Source: Excoecaria cochinchinensis (Eukaryota > Streptophyta > Magnoliopsida > Malpighiales > Euphorbiaceae). Taken from it: a DNA stretch of 64,000 nt. The stretch lies in the NCBI GenBank assembly GCA_947683425.1, contig CANTUQ010000060.1, forward strand, positions 1,488,001 to 1,552,000. The letters are read 5' to 3'. The first letter of the stretch is position 1. Every line of letters starts with the position of its first letter. The notes beneath the pieces are model-generated. The model made no database searches. It worked only from the letters and a program-made list of their open reading frames with translations, and was not told where the DNA came from. A program made the position numbers and the translations under genes. Below are positions 45,773 through 57,310 of this stretch, piece by piece.

Positions 45773-46864
45773 GAAAGTTCCAAGTGTTTACCCTCAGAGT
45801 TGTATGGATTGAAGGGTAAGGTGTCTAAATATTGCTCTCCTTGTCAGTCAAAAAGGGGCAGAAAATGTTTGAAATAAAAATCCCAGTTAAAAGGATAAAC
45901 TTGAGAAATTACAGGTGAGAATGATGAACAACCAAAGAAATTGATTTTCTTGGTGTAAACTAAATCCCCAGCTGAAGATATTTTTAGAAAAAAAATCAAG
46001 AAGAAGAATAAAAATCACGATTTAAAAAAAAAAATTGGAAAAAAAGACCCTTTTTTTTTGAAGGAACTGTGTTGTTCTTGAGAGAAAAAAGAGAGTATTT
46101 TTTCTTTGTATTAAAATTGTCGTCCCCTCTCAAATGGAGACCCGCTCCTATTTGATTTTCTCGTCTTGGCTCAAAATGGAAAGAGACAATAAACCCTTTC
46201 ATTTTAGTTGATCAAAATTAGAGAAAAAAGATGAAAGAACCGGTAAAAATGGACTGACAATGAGACTAGAAAATGCAGAAAACAGTGAAAATGACGGGTC
46301 AAAGGAAGCTGGGCACGCATGCCCGCGTGGAGAGAGGGCCGCGCCGCGTTGCCTTGGCACTGCGCACGTGCATGCTGCCCTCGGCAGTGCGCGGCTTGTG
46401 CGCGCAGCACAGCCCCCTAGCTGCGAGCGTGGCTGCGCACAAAGCGGGACCGGCCCGCACGCGAGAGGAAAAAAAGGTAAATTAATTAAAAACAAATAAG
46501 AAATTAATTAAAAATAAATAATTAAAAAAAAAAGAAAATAAAGGGAATAAAATGAATGGAAAAGATTAAAAATGCGAATTTTTGGATTAATTCCTTTAGG
46601 GTAACGAAGGGGATTTTCGACAAGAAAAAAAAAAATCATTTTTAACACCCTTACCTGTGAGCCAGTATCATTTTCATTATCGGGTAATTCTAATTTTGGA
46701 CCGCCTTGGGACCCGGTGTCTACAGAGGGTCATTCAGTTTTCGCAATATGCAGTTGCGGAAATGAATTAAACACACCACCTCCCAAAATATTTGCCAAAA
46801 CACCCCAAAAACCCAATTATTTTTCCAAAATGCATTAATCATAAAAAAAAGTCCTTAAAATAAA

Positions 46865-47480
46865 TGAAAAATGATTAATATATTGATATTTAATAATTAA
46901 TAGATTGTTTGAATGTGTTTTTTATATAACCATATTTTTAATTTTTTATAAATAATTATATTTAAAAAAAAAAGATAAAAACTCCGAATCAATTCGATAT
47001 AATCAGTTAACCCATAACTCAGTTGGTAAGCTGAGCCGATGTCCGATCCCCTTTTGAAAACATTGCCTAGTAGTAATAATTGAGGTAAGGTATTGAAGTC
47101 CTCTTAATTTCTTGTTCGCATGATTCACAGTCAAAATGATAAGCCTCAATGTTGCTGGGATAGGTATTTCTAAGCCTAAAAATTCTCTTCATTTCCAATG
47201 GGATTTATGTTGCACAAGTATGGATATGCATACGTAAAGTCCAAAACATAATAGTTTTTTTAAAAAAAAATATTGAAGTACGGATATGTTGTATAAAATT
47301 TAATAATAATAATAATAATAATAATAACTATAAGAATTATAATTATAAAAAATAAAATTATAATACTAAACTAATTATCAGCACCAACATATGGGATAAA
47401 CATTAAAAGTAGCACCAACATTGAATCTGCAATAAAAATTAAAATAATATAAATCTACAAGAACTTCCATAAATAGTATT
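46865..47480. other. right end of the outer hAT-like element and adjoining intergenic sequence
   Basis: 46865-47065 is the right arm of the outermost hAT-like element. 47066-47480 is AT-rich sequence with a (TAA)n tract at about 47303-47327. No gene seen. Confidence 0.55.
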
Positions 47481-47489
47481 GAATTTGCT

Positions 47490-48830
47490 TTTAACCGGTC
47501 TTTGCTTCATGACTCAAGAGTTATTAAGAGATCAACTTAGTTTGCATGACTATTTGTATTGTAATGGTGAGTTTTTTCATGTCTATTGTGGAGCTCATAC
47601 TCTAAATTTTATTATTCAAGAGGGTTTGAAATTGATTGACAAATCAATTATATATTAGGGAGGGGTGAAATATGTGTATGGGGTCAGAAGCCAAGAGAAT
47701 TAAGTTTGTTAAATGTGTTGATCGTAATGGTGAGTTTTTTCATGTCTATTGTGGAGCTCATACTCTAAATTTTATTATTCAAGAGGGTTTGAAATTGATT
47801 GACAAATCAATTATATATTAGGGAGGGGTGAAATATGTGTATGGGGTCAGAAGCCAAGAGAATTAAGTTTGTTAAATGTGTTGATCGAGTAGGTCTTGCA
47901 TTTTCTAAAGGATTGTAGTTGGATTGTCCCACGGGGTGGAATTTTACTTATGTGATGCTTGATAGAGCCCTCATTTATCGGAAGATTTTTTCACATTTGA
48001 CCATTGTTGACTCAACATATATTTGGAATCTACAAGATATTACAAATCTTTTTTTAAGAACTCGTTATCCCACGTCAAATATATACTTTGAAAGCTTTTT
48101 GAGAATTCATCGCTTGTTGTTAGAAGGGAAACGAAGTGAATATCAGCGTATTAAGAATATGTCTACTTTGATGTTTGATAAGTTTGAAAAGTATTCGGAC
48201 TGCTATAACGCTATTTTTTCCTTTGATATTATTTTATATTCTCATTATAAGTTGTATTTTATAACATTTTTTTATAGAAAGTTATTTGGAAATGAGATTG
48301 TGATTCAATATGAATGCAAAGAAATTAAGGATAAGTTGTATAATTTTTTTGCATCATATGCAATTAATAATCCAATTTCAGAGGCATCAATAGAAAGGAG
48401 ACCAAATTTGGATGATGATCTCATGAAAGTGCATCCCTCATACTTAATTTTTATTTTTATTTTTAGAATAAAAGATTTACATTCTTATAGCAATATATTG
48501 TATAACTTCTATGATAATTTTTATATGGAATTTGAAAGTTTTAGCAATAGTTTTGAAGATAAATCTGAGTTAAATATATATTTGAACGTTCCAAGACTGA
48601 GTAGAACTCTACAATTTGATTTGTTATTTTAGTAGAAGGACAATGAGGCAAAATATATCATTCTTTCTATAATGGCTACAAATATTATGACAATTTCTAT
48701 TACTACAGTTGCTTCAGAGTCAGCATTTAGTATGGAAGGAAGAATTCTCAATAAATGGAGAGCATCTATGTTACCTGAAAATACGGATGCTTTGATTACG
48801 ACTTGCAGTTGATTATTTGGATTTAAAGGT
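47490..48830 (+). pseudogene. hAT transposase (RICESLEEPER-like), decayed
   Basis: Plus-strand fragments of a hAT transposase. GEFFHVYCGAHTLNFIIQEGLK comes first, followed by a 237-codon frame (47919-48632) with LDCPTGWNFTYVMLDRAL. That frame also has a plant hAT middle domain (FFYRKLFGNE ... LYNFFASYA). After a stop comes the dimerisation region VASESAFSMEGRILNKWRASM (about 48710-48770). A stop in LIDKSIIY-stop-GGVKYVYG and a tandem duplication break the N-terminal part. The BED zinc finger is not seen. A possible 3' terminus with GGTGGCAAATTGGACGGGTTGGGC (minus strand, about 49640-49668) suggests where the original element ended. Confidence 0.8.
47561..47886 (+). repeat. perfect 163-bp tandem duplication within the hAT transposase
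   Basis: 47561-47723 and 47724-47886 appear identical. 163 is not a multiple of three, so the duplication also shifts the frame. Confidence 0.9.
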
Positions 48831-49680
48831 AAAATAAATACACTTATTTATTTGAACATGTGTATATATGTTGTTTTGTCCATTCTAATATTCTTATTAG
48901 ATATTTATTGTTATTGCAGTTAAAGAGAAATCTCAATATCACATGGAAAAAAATATTAAATTTTCAAAACTAGATTAAAGTATGGAGTGATTATCAGTTG
49001 AAGTCGGAAAATAGATTAGCATACTACTTACTTTTTGTATATCAAATATTTTTGTTAGAGTAATTTTTTAAAATGAACAATTATTTATTATTTGTATATA
49101 CAATATTTTTGTTAAATTAATTTTTTGAAATGAATGATTGTTTACTATTTGTATATACAATATTTTTGTTAGATAAATTTTTTAGTATCCAGCTATCATA
49201 TTGAGAATTATTTTTTGTTAAAAAATGGATTAAATGGGTTATGAACATTTGACCCATTTGATACATTTGAGCTAATATGCGATACATCTGAAACAATATT
49301 TTTTATTGCGGCTTTTTAATATCACGTTATTATATAAAGTTGTCTTCATTAAAAAATAAATCAAATGAATTGACCCACATGTTGGCCTGTTTGGGCCATT
49401 ATCCAACCCATTTAGTCCAACATTTTTTTGTGGTAGCATTTTTAGTATCCCGTTATTATATTGAAAAATATTTTCATTAAAAAAATTGGTCAAATGAGTT
49501 GCGACCCATCTGGATTAATATGTAGTAAATTCATGGGTCGATCTAAATCCGTCCAATCCGTTTAGGCATTGACTCATTTATTACATACATTTTTTAATCC
49601 ATTTATAATCTACCATTTATAACCCAACTCAAATATGCCCAACCCGTCCAATTTGCCACCTCTCTCACGAGTGATACAAA
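48831..49680. other. 3' part of the decayed hAT element
   Basis: AT-rich sequence with repeated GACCCATTTGA/TTAAATGGGTT motifs (49200-49640), resembling hAT subterminal repeats. It ends in the GCCCAACCCGTCCAATTTGCCACCTCT terminus-like sequence. The matching left end was not found. Confidence 0.45.
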
Positions 49681-50832
49681 TTAGAAACACGCATGCTCCA
49701 TTGGACCGACATAAAAGCATAACCCCACAGCAAATCAATTGCATCTATGCAAAACTGAAAGTACCAAATTAAAAACTTGCCAGTGAAACTGAATCTGCCT
49801 TGTCCAAGTAGATGTAGAAATTTTGAAAGAAGCAAGAAAATATTGAAACATTGGCATCAGCCCTTTCAAAATTCATTCGCGGAACAAGCATATACAGCCT
49901 AATCTATACGCCGACAGTTTTGATTCAATTAATTAGGATTCAATCAATTGTGTGAGAGAAAATGAGTAATGTTTGGAGAAAAGAGTCAGAAAGCGGAAGT
50001 GACAAAAAAACACATGAAGGAAAAGGTAATTCCATATCTAAGCTGCAATCGGTTGCATCCATTCAGATCCATGCTGTACCCAAATTTAAAAAAATAAAAA
50101 AGAGAAAAATATGTATCAATACATATTTATCCATACTCTATACATATCTGCATCATAGCATGGGGTTGTAATTTGACTTATAACTTTATTTCCTAAGCCT
50201 AAAATTTCATATTTTGACCATCTGTAATAGGAAATGGAAACACAGTAATTTTCAAGATTCGAGAGTATAATTGATTAAAGTGCTATCCTGAGAATAAAAT
50301 TAACATACATAACTCCATTGGATATGACCTAAACCGTGACGTTAATTTCATACCAATAATACAAGAGGACCAAAGGATCTCACATCATATACATCTCAAT
50401 AAACTACTTGTTGGCTTACTGCATGTCGTTTATGATTTTCTTTTCCATTAATTAATCTTGTGTTCTTTCCAATCATTGCTTATATTAAATTTCAATGAGT
50501 TGATTGCTTTCTTGTAAAATTATAACTACAAAAATCGGAGTGGTTAAAAGAATATGAAATTATTACTGGAACTCTAACTCTCACCACCAGTAATTTAAAC
50601 TCTGAATTATATATATTCTTTTGTAATTCAAACTGTAATCTTGATTAAGATTAACTACTTATAGTGTCAAACCATGAATTATAAATTATTTTGCAGATAA
50701 TACTCTATAAACTTAACGAATAATCATAACTTAAAAGGACACAAAAATAAAAATATAAAATATAAAACAACTAACTCAAAAGTGAACAAGGGAAAACCAC
50801 TCAATCAAAATGAGAAGTCTCAAAAGTGAGGG

Positions 50833-50871
<39 letters not shown>

Positions 50872-51080
50872 GAATTGAATATTAAAATGAATTTTGGCAT
50901 TTTGCCTTGAATTTATGCTGATACCGGTGATGTTTGTTTCCATGATCATGACCCACAAAAATGGGGACCCCAATCAATATCATGGGTACACTCTAGAAGG
51001 CATATATTTTCATAAGAATTAATTATGTCATGGACCACCTATATAAAAGCCTTTTCCTTCCCATATTAATCTATTCCAAT
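49681..51080. other. intergenic region
   Basis: No convincing gene. A 69-codon frame at 49962-50171 has no recognisable domain. A (TAA)n microsatellite lies at 50833-50870. Confidence 0.4.
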
Positions 51081-51104
51081 AAACATTATGCTGTTGTGAA
51101 ATAT

Positions 51105-53442
51105 TAGAATATTCTTATTGGATAAATACTTTTAGTTCTAATTAAACTTTAAGTTTATTAGTATTATATTACTAATTAAATTCTATTATTGACTTATTCA
51201 TCAAGTTTTTGTACATATAAATATACTAGTTGTAAGTTATTAAATACACATAACAAAATTATCAAAGAATATACATTTCTCATTTCTCTTTATTTTTGAT
51301 TTGATTTTAACTTTTATTTATAACACGTTATCAGTACGATCAAATTTCTATCATAAATTTTGATAATTGAAAATTGGTGATTTATTACAACCCGGCTCGA
51401 ATGAATCGATATTTTAATTTTTAAGAATTAGGCGATAAGTAAATTTAATCCGTAAATTTTAAATTGTTCTAATTTTTAAAAATCAATGAAATTGATTATA
51501 GATTGAGTTATGGTATAATAAATTGTTTAATTTTTGTTATGAGTAATACAATTATTTGAAAGTTCCTGAAAAACTGTAATGCCATTACCTATATACAATT
51601 ATTATGAAATATATTATTTTTCAAAGATATTTTTTGATTTTTAAAAGATATTCGCTGAAATTGATATTATTTTAAGATTGAAATTTGAATATTGAAATAT
51701 GTATATGACAATATTTGTATCGAAAAATATTCTTGAAAATTATTTCATTTTACTAATAAATAAAAATATTAGTAACCTGAAATTTACTAATTAATTGATA
51801 CTAATATCAGTAAATTTGAAATTTATTGATAAATAAAAATATTAGTAAACTCAAAGTTTACTGACCAATTGATATTAATATTAAAAAACTTGATGTTTAT
51901 GAATTGATATAAATATTTCATATAATAAAAATAGTAAACTTGAAATTTACTAATTGAATGACAATTGATTACTTGGTATGACCGGTTTGACCATCCCAGA
52001 TCAATTATAATACATAAACTATTGAGAATTAATATATATTAGAGAACCAAAAGTTTATTTAATTCAATTTAAAAAAATTCTCATAAGTTACTTGTTTTCA
52101 AAAAATATTATTAAAATATCACTAGTTAATAAAGGGACTGAATTCATTTCATTTTGGAATGAATAAAGATAATATATGTGGGTTCACTATTCACCATGTT
52201 AACCGCTCAAATGTTTAATGATTTTTGAGATATGCATCGACAAAATGGTAATATGTGTGTTTATTATCAACTCACAGAATATAGTTTGTGAAATTAATAA
52301 AATTATTCAAATTAATTGCACAACTTTCAGATTTTGCAATCAAGATATTTTTCTTGATAATGCTGGTGATCGTATGTCACGTTGTTATAAGCACATCTCA
52401 AAGGTCTAGCAAAATACTTATGCCTCTGATTAATTGCTGGATATTTTTTTGAGAACAATAGTACTCTTATTTTTAGATAGGGACATTATTGCTTGAAGCA
52501 ATACTTACAGTTATTATGCCAAGAAAGATCATTAAATTTCTCTATTGCAATTTTTAGTTAAAAATTACATTTTGATGAAATAGTTTTACTAACATAAGGG
52601 AAAGTAAACAACTGAAAAATAGAACAATAAATACATTACGTGAATTTAGATCTCAAATCATGAACTTGAAGTTCAATTATGATGCTAATATATTTATTAG
52701 TGTGTAAAGATTTATTAAATTTCATGTGCATCGGCTACAAATGCTCTAATTCAAAGTAATGTCCTAATAGGACAATTTGCTTTGTGGGTTAAATTATTCG
52801 GTTCCAAATAAAAATAAAATATTTGAATAGCAAGGAGGAAATAAATAAATATGGTCATATTATAGAGGTAGGTACTTCTGAATAGACATATGACATAACT
52901 AATTTCAAAACTCCAGAAATTGTTCAAGTACTTGAAATTAAATAAGAGATCTTAATATATTATGTCATTAAAATGAATCGAAAAAGTTAGAGTTGTCAAC
53001 AACATTTCTACATAAAAATATTGATGTTGATGTTTTCAATATAGTGAGGATTTTCAAATTAAAACTATTGAAAAATACATATGCTAATTGCATTCAATTC
53101 TATAATATGCATTTTTGGACCTGTTGTTCAAATATTGAAAAATATGATGTCAATGGAGTGCACATTCATGCAATGTACAATGAAATCATAAAACATGATT
53201 TATTTTTATGATATTTATTGTAATGAATTGACATTTATTATGAAGAGATATATTTTATTATAATAAATATGGATGCAATAAGTTTTTTGGCATTTATAAA
53301 TATAGCAATAAGTTCTTTATGCCTATAAATATACTAGTTATGAGTTATTAAATACATACAGTAAAATTATCAAAGAAATATGAGAATATATATTTGTCAT
53401 TACTCTCTATTTTTGTTTTAATTTTAACTTTTATTTATAACA
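51105..53442 (+). mobile_element. decayed Copia-like retroelement
   Basis: A sequence of at least 110 bp ending TTTATTTATAACA occurs at about 51214-51325 and again at about 53324-53442. Both copies include ATAAATATACTAGTT and GTTATTAAATACA. The first copy is followed by CGTTATCAGTACGA, resembling the primer-site context of plant Copia elements. The roughly 2 kb between is AT-rich with no intact domain. The element boundaries and TSD could not be fixed. Confidence 0.45.
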
Positions 53443-53970
53443 TATGCCTTCTTTAAATTAAAGATTTTATTTGATGATATATAAAAATGTTTATTTTTAT
53501 AGCAATATGTAATTTTCGATTTTATCGGTTCATTTTAAATTGATTGAATTGATAGAATACACCGTCCTAATTAGCTAGTTATTGCCAAATAAAAATTTCT
53601 TAAATAAATAAAATACATCTCTTTTTAATAGTAATTACTTCAGAATTTGAATTATTAAGATAGCAGTAGATTACCTAAGTAATTATTAGCAAATAAATTG
53701 GCAATTTTACAGCAAGGCATGTTCGTTGTCTAATAAGTTTAGATTGTTTCTCAATTATAAAAATTAATTAAAAAAAATTGACTTTATATTTAAATATTTA
53801 GTGACTACCAATACAAATTCAATAAATAATTTATTGACACATAGAATTAGTGACTACCAACCCATAATTTTTTTCAATTTATTTATTTTACTTATCATTC
53901 TCTTATTAATTTGATTCATAAATTTATTTATAAATTAAGTCTAAATAAGTATTTTTAAACGAATACTTAT

Positions 53971-54440
53971 TGATAATACCCATTACCATCAGGTTCAGGT
54001 CAGGGCCAAACGTGTGGCTCAAGACATCCAAGAAAGTTAATAAGCTGTCAGCATAACACGTCCGATCGGATTGACAGGGCATACCCTGTCAGCCCACTGA
54101 TACACACCACCTAATCCGATCGATTTGATAAGCCATATTTTGCTAATCACACTAACACACTCAATAGGGTATGGACAGTCAAGTTATTGTGTAGCCATAC
54201 CCTCCGCCTACCAACTGCTCCACTCGAGTATCTCTACTGGTAGTGTCATTCTCTCTCTTCTACAATATAAATAGCCAAATCCTTTAAGTGATCTAAGTAC
54301 TGAACTCTTAAAACTCTCTCTATATTTTCTCTCTATGTCTCTCATTGACTTGAGTTTCAGAGTGTTAACACCCAGTCCGACCGGGCTAGTTTTGTTGCAG
54401 GTTCTAAGATCACAGGCAATCAGATCGGCTCATTCTACAT
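53971..54440 (+). repeat. LTR-like fragment upstream of the P450 gene
   Basis: Starts TGATAATACCCATTACCATCAGG, contains TATAAATA (54266-54273), a CT-rich stretch and the block GTGTTAACACCCAGTCCGACCGGGCTAGTTTTG. These features are common in LTRs of plant retrotransposons. It is moderately GC-rich against an AT-rich background. The right boundary and TSD are not clear, and no internal region follows, so it may be a solo LTR. Confidence 0.45.
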
Positions 54441-54541
54441 TCGTCATCCTAATATTCTCAGAATTATCATTATCATTTTCCATACAATATCGAATCAAAC
54501 ATTAGAAAAATTCTTTATGGCATTATCCAATACAAATTCAA

Positions 54542-54549
54542 TATATAAA
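54542..54549 (+). promoter_or_regulatory. TATA box of the P450 gene
   Basis: TATATAAA, 55 bases before the start codon, giving a leader of roughly 30 bases. A second TATA at 54266 lies in the LTR-like fragment. Confidence 0.5.
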
Positions 54550-54603
54550 GAAACTCATATCTTCCATCTCTAACAACCAAAAAATCCTAAAACATTGAAG
54601 GAC

Positions 54604-56446
54604 ATGTCGTATTACCTTCTTTTTCTAGTCTGGTTCTTCACTGCCCTTCTAGTCCATTACCTTATCAAAACATTCTTGAAACGGCCCACTCAACTCCATG
54701 CTCCACCGAGCCCACCGTCACTACCACTCATCGGTCACCTCCACCTCATCGGTGCCGTCCTCCCTAGGTCTTTCCAAACCCTAGCCCACCTCTACGGCCC
54801 GCTTATGCAAATCCGTTTAGGAGCATCAACATGTGTAGTTGCTTCTAATGCTAAAGTAGCCAAAGAAATATTCAAAACCAACGATCTCAATTTCTCTTCC
54901 CGACCCGAATTCGGATCCTCGGAGAATTTCATTTACAGAGGATCAAGATTCGTGACTGCTCAATACGGTGCGTATTGGCGATTCATGAAGAAACTTTGCA
55001 TGACAAAGCTACTTTCTGTTCCTCAACTTGATAAGTTCACTGACATTATTGATGAAGAAAAGGTTAAGCTTGTAAAATCAGTAATGGAATCAGCTAAAAA
55101 AGGGAAATTATGTGATTTAAGCAGTAAGTTTACGAGTTTAACTAATAATACAATATGTAGGATGGCAATGAGCACAAGATGTTCAGGAAGTGATACTGAT
55201 GCTGAGGAGATTAAGGAAGTGGTTAGGACATGTTTGGAGCTTGCAGGGAAGCTAAGTGTTGGGGACATTTTAGGTCCTTTAAAGGTTTTTGATTTCTCAG
55301 GGACTGGTAAGAAGCTTGTTGGGGCTTTGAAAAAGTATGATAAGTTGGTGGAGAGAATAATTAAAGAACATGAAGATAAGGCCAAGAATGGGGTTGTTGG
55401 AGATAGGAAAGATTTGTTGGATATATTGTTAGAGATATTTAATGATCCATCTGCTGAAATTAGGTTGTCCAAAAATGACATCAAGTCTTTCTTGCTGGTA
55501 ACTCCTCATTTTCTATACTTCTCCTAGTTATTAAATTTTAAATTCAAAAACCTCACTTTTTTACTTACAGAAACTAAAATCATACTGCCCTTACATCAAT
55601 AATTCTGTGATCAGATAATCTCACAAACTAAACTAATGACAGGCTAATAAAAAAAAAAAGAAGTTAAAAAAAAAACCATATTTGCATTCTATAATTTCTT
55701 TTATTTTACGTGGCAATTTACCTTTGGCTTGATTCATGACAACCTCATGGATCCAGACTGTATAAGAAATTTCCATTTTTAAAAATCAACATGTTGAAAT
55801 ATGAAAATGTGGTCAGGACATATTCTTTGCTGGCACAGACACATCAGCAGCAGCAATGCAATGGGCAATGGGAGAGCTAATAAACTGCCCTAAGGCTTTT
55901 AATAAACTCAGGGAAGAGATCAATACAGTAGTGGGTCCAAACAGAATAGTCAAAGAATCAGACGTCCCTAATCTTCCATACCTCAGATCAGTGATCAGAG
56001 AAACCCTAAGGCTTCACCCATCTGCACCCTTAATCATAAGAGAATGTGCAGAAGATTGCAAACTCAACGGCTCAATAGTCAAGGCCAAAACAAGAGTTCT
56101 GGTGAACGTTTATGCAGTGATGAGGGACCCAGAATGTTGGAGCAACCCAGATGAATTTATCCCAGAAAGATTCATGGAAAATTCAATAGAGAAAATTGGA
56201 GAACATCAAATGGAATTTAAGGGTCAGAATTTTAGGTTTCTGCCATTTGGAAGCGGAAGAAGAGGCTGCCCTGGGGCCTCTCTGGCTATGATGGTGATGC
56301 ATGCTGCCATTGGAGCTCTGGTTCAGGGCTTTGATTGGGAAATGGAGGATGGAAAGAAGGTTGATTTGAGCCCTGGCTCTGGTTTTGCAGCTGAAATGGC
56401 TCGTCCACTTGTGTGTTACCCTGTTATACATAAGAATCCTTTTTAA
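54604..56446 (+). CDS. cytochrome P450, CYP71 clan (CYP712/CYP93-like)
   Basis: Two exons, 54604-55497 and 55817-56446, with a phase-0 GT-AG intron, giving 507 residues. The start is the ATG at 54604, in front of the membrane anchor SYYLLFLVWFFTALLVHYL. A proline-rich hinge PPSPPSLPLIGHL follows. The I-helix oxygen-binding motif is AGTDTS (303-308), the K-helix ExxR is ETLR (360-363), PERF is at 414-417, and the haem loop FGSGRRGCPG has Cys449 as axial ligand. All are intact. It would be an ER-anchored monooxygenase needing NADPH-P450 reductase. Sequence such as FKTNDLNFSSRP and FMKKLCMTKLL places it near CYP712, CYP705 and CYP93. These families oxidise flavonoids, triterpenoids and related compounds, but no substrate can be assigned. 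The single intron position is the A-type standard. Confidence 0.9.
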
Positions 56447-57310
56447 TTTTTCAGAATTTAGATTTTACCTGCTTTAATTATATGTGTAAATGTGTGTGTA
56501 ATAATAAAATAATCCAGTTGAATTTAGCTTTGTAATGCACTTGTTTAAATATGGTGTGTTTTAAAGTTAATTGCTATCTCCCATAGCTCAAGTATGTTTT
56601 AAATCCTATTCTAAGAATATTATAATACTAATTATTTTATAACTAAAAACTAAATTGGTCACCAACCTTAATCTCCCGATGAGGAAAAAGATTGGAGAAG
56701 AACAATAAAATACAAAATTTTATTGCTAATCACCAACCTTGATCTCCAATAAAATTTGTAGAAAGAATTTTATTCAAACTAATTGCATGAACAGCTGAGT
56801 TCGGCTTTTGAAACTTGCACTTGCGCGATGAAAATTGATATATATAAATAAACAATCCAATACTTATGATTATGGTGCGAAATTATATACTCTCTATTCA
56901 TTTTTATTTGTTACTTTTGTTATTTTTAATAAAATTAAAAAGTATTAATTAGACTTAAATTCAGAATAAAATTGATTAATTCAATACTTAAATTTAACTC
57001 TAATAGATTAATTTTTATTGAAAAAAAAAATAAATTAGAAAAAAAATTTTCATTAAAATTTTCAAAATAACAGATAAATAAAATTTGAATTTTACTTAAA
57101 AGTGATAAATAAAAAGAAATGAAGTGAGTGTCCAGGTGGCACAAATGCTCTCCACTTTCCTCCATTTCCCAAATTGCCGCGGATTCGAATCCTACTGCCC
57201 ATGTTTTTCTATTAATTTATTTTTTTTTCATATTTTAATTAGGAATTTTTTTGAAATTGGTGTAATTTTTTAAAAAATTTCTAATTTTATGTTACAGTAA
57301 AAAAAATTAG
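56447..57310. other. 3' flank of the P450 and intergenic sequence
   Basis: Probable 3'UTR with AATAATAAAATAATCC signals near 56500. A stretch at about 57125-57205 has TGGCACAAATGC and GGATTCGAATCC, resembling tRNA-type A and B boxes of a SINE; support is weak. No gene. Confidence 0.4.

Larger units (their letters stand above)
19200..46724 (-). mobile_element. Tat/Ogre-type Ty3-Gypsy retrotransposon, minus strand, interrupted by three insertions
   Basis: LTRs at 19200-20685 and 39108-46724 are bounded by TGTGACGCGCACC and GGTGTCTACA as read on the plus strand. TSD GAGGG is present at 19195-19199 and 46725-46729. Read on the minus strand the LTR runs TGTAGACACC to CGCGTCACA. The right LTR is then followed by GTGGCAACTCCACTAG, a primer-binding site of the type seen in the plus-strand relative. 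Gag-pol runs leftwards from about 38.2 kb. Two RNase H-like blocks, as in the Tat lineage, are visible. The reverse transcriptase core is missing, part of integrase is inverted, and gag has stops, so it is defective. Inserted into it are a relative at 21431-30294, a hAT at 32081-33442 and a Copia at 40629-45772. Confidence 0.9.
39108..46724 (-). repeat. 5' LTR of the minus-strand Gypsy element, split by a Copia insertion
   Basis: Present as 39108-40628 and 45778-46724. It carries a (TAA)n microsatellite at about 40262-40310 and a GC-rich stretch at about 46310-46460. About 2.47 kb without the Copia element, versus 1.49 kb for the partner LTR. Confidence 0.85.
11248..46855. mobile_element. Mutator-like element (MULE) with mudrA-like and PMD genes, interrupted
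   Basis: The left terminus (GAGACTTTTTTATGTTTAAT) matches the inverted right terminus (AGGACTTTTTTTTATGATTA). Similarity continues for roughly 110 bp through TGCATTTTG, the TTGGGTGTTTTGG-type stretch and TTGCGGAAAT. The 9-bp duplication TAAAATAAA at 11239-11247 and 46856-46864 is the hallmark TSD length of Mutator elements. Subtracting the retrotransposon nest inserted at 19200, the native element is about 8.1 kb. It contains a plus-strand mudrA-like pseudogene and a minus-strand plant-mobile-domain pseudogene meeting tail to tail. Both are broken, so it cannot move on its own. Confidence 0.85.
10683..47065. mobile_element. hAT-like non-autonomous element, outermost layer of the nest
   Basis: The two ends are 10683-11247 and 46865-47065. 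The left end reads CAATGTTTTAAAAATTGGGT and the right end, reversed, CAATGTTTTCAAAAGGGGAT. They are flanked by an identical 8-bp duplication CCTAGTAG at 10675-10682 and 47066-47073, the TSD length typical of hAT. Without the inserted MULE the element is only about 0.75 kb and has no coding capacity. The matching TSDs more than 36 kb apart are the main evidence; the superfamily assignment rests on TSD length. Confidence 0.65.

Noticed and set aside
45571..45783. 70-codon frame as an independent gene
   Set aside because: It is the 5' LTR copy of the coding tail of the Copia polyprotein.
46199..46499. GC-rich frames on both strands at the end of the right Gypsy LTR
   Set aside because: Part of the LTR, as shown by the matching left LTR and the TSD; shadows of GC-rich sequence.
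49962..50171. Small Lys/Ser-rich protein gene
   Set aside because: No domain, no splice partner and no clear promoter; length is expected by chance in this sequence.
57125..57205. tRNA gene or SINE suggested by GGATTCGAATCC
   Set aside because: No cloverleaf could be drawn and no TSD or tail was found; kept only as a weak remark.
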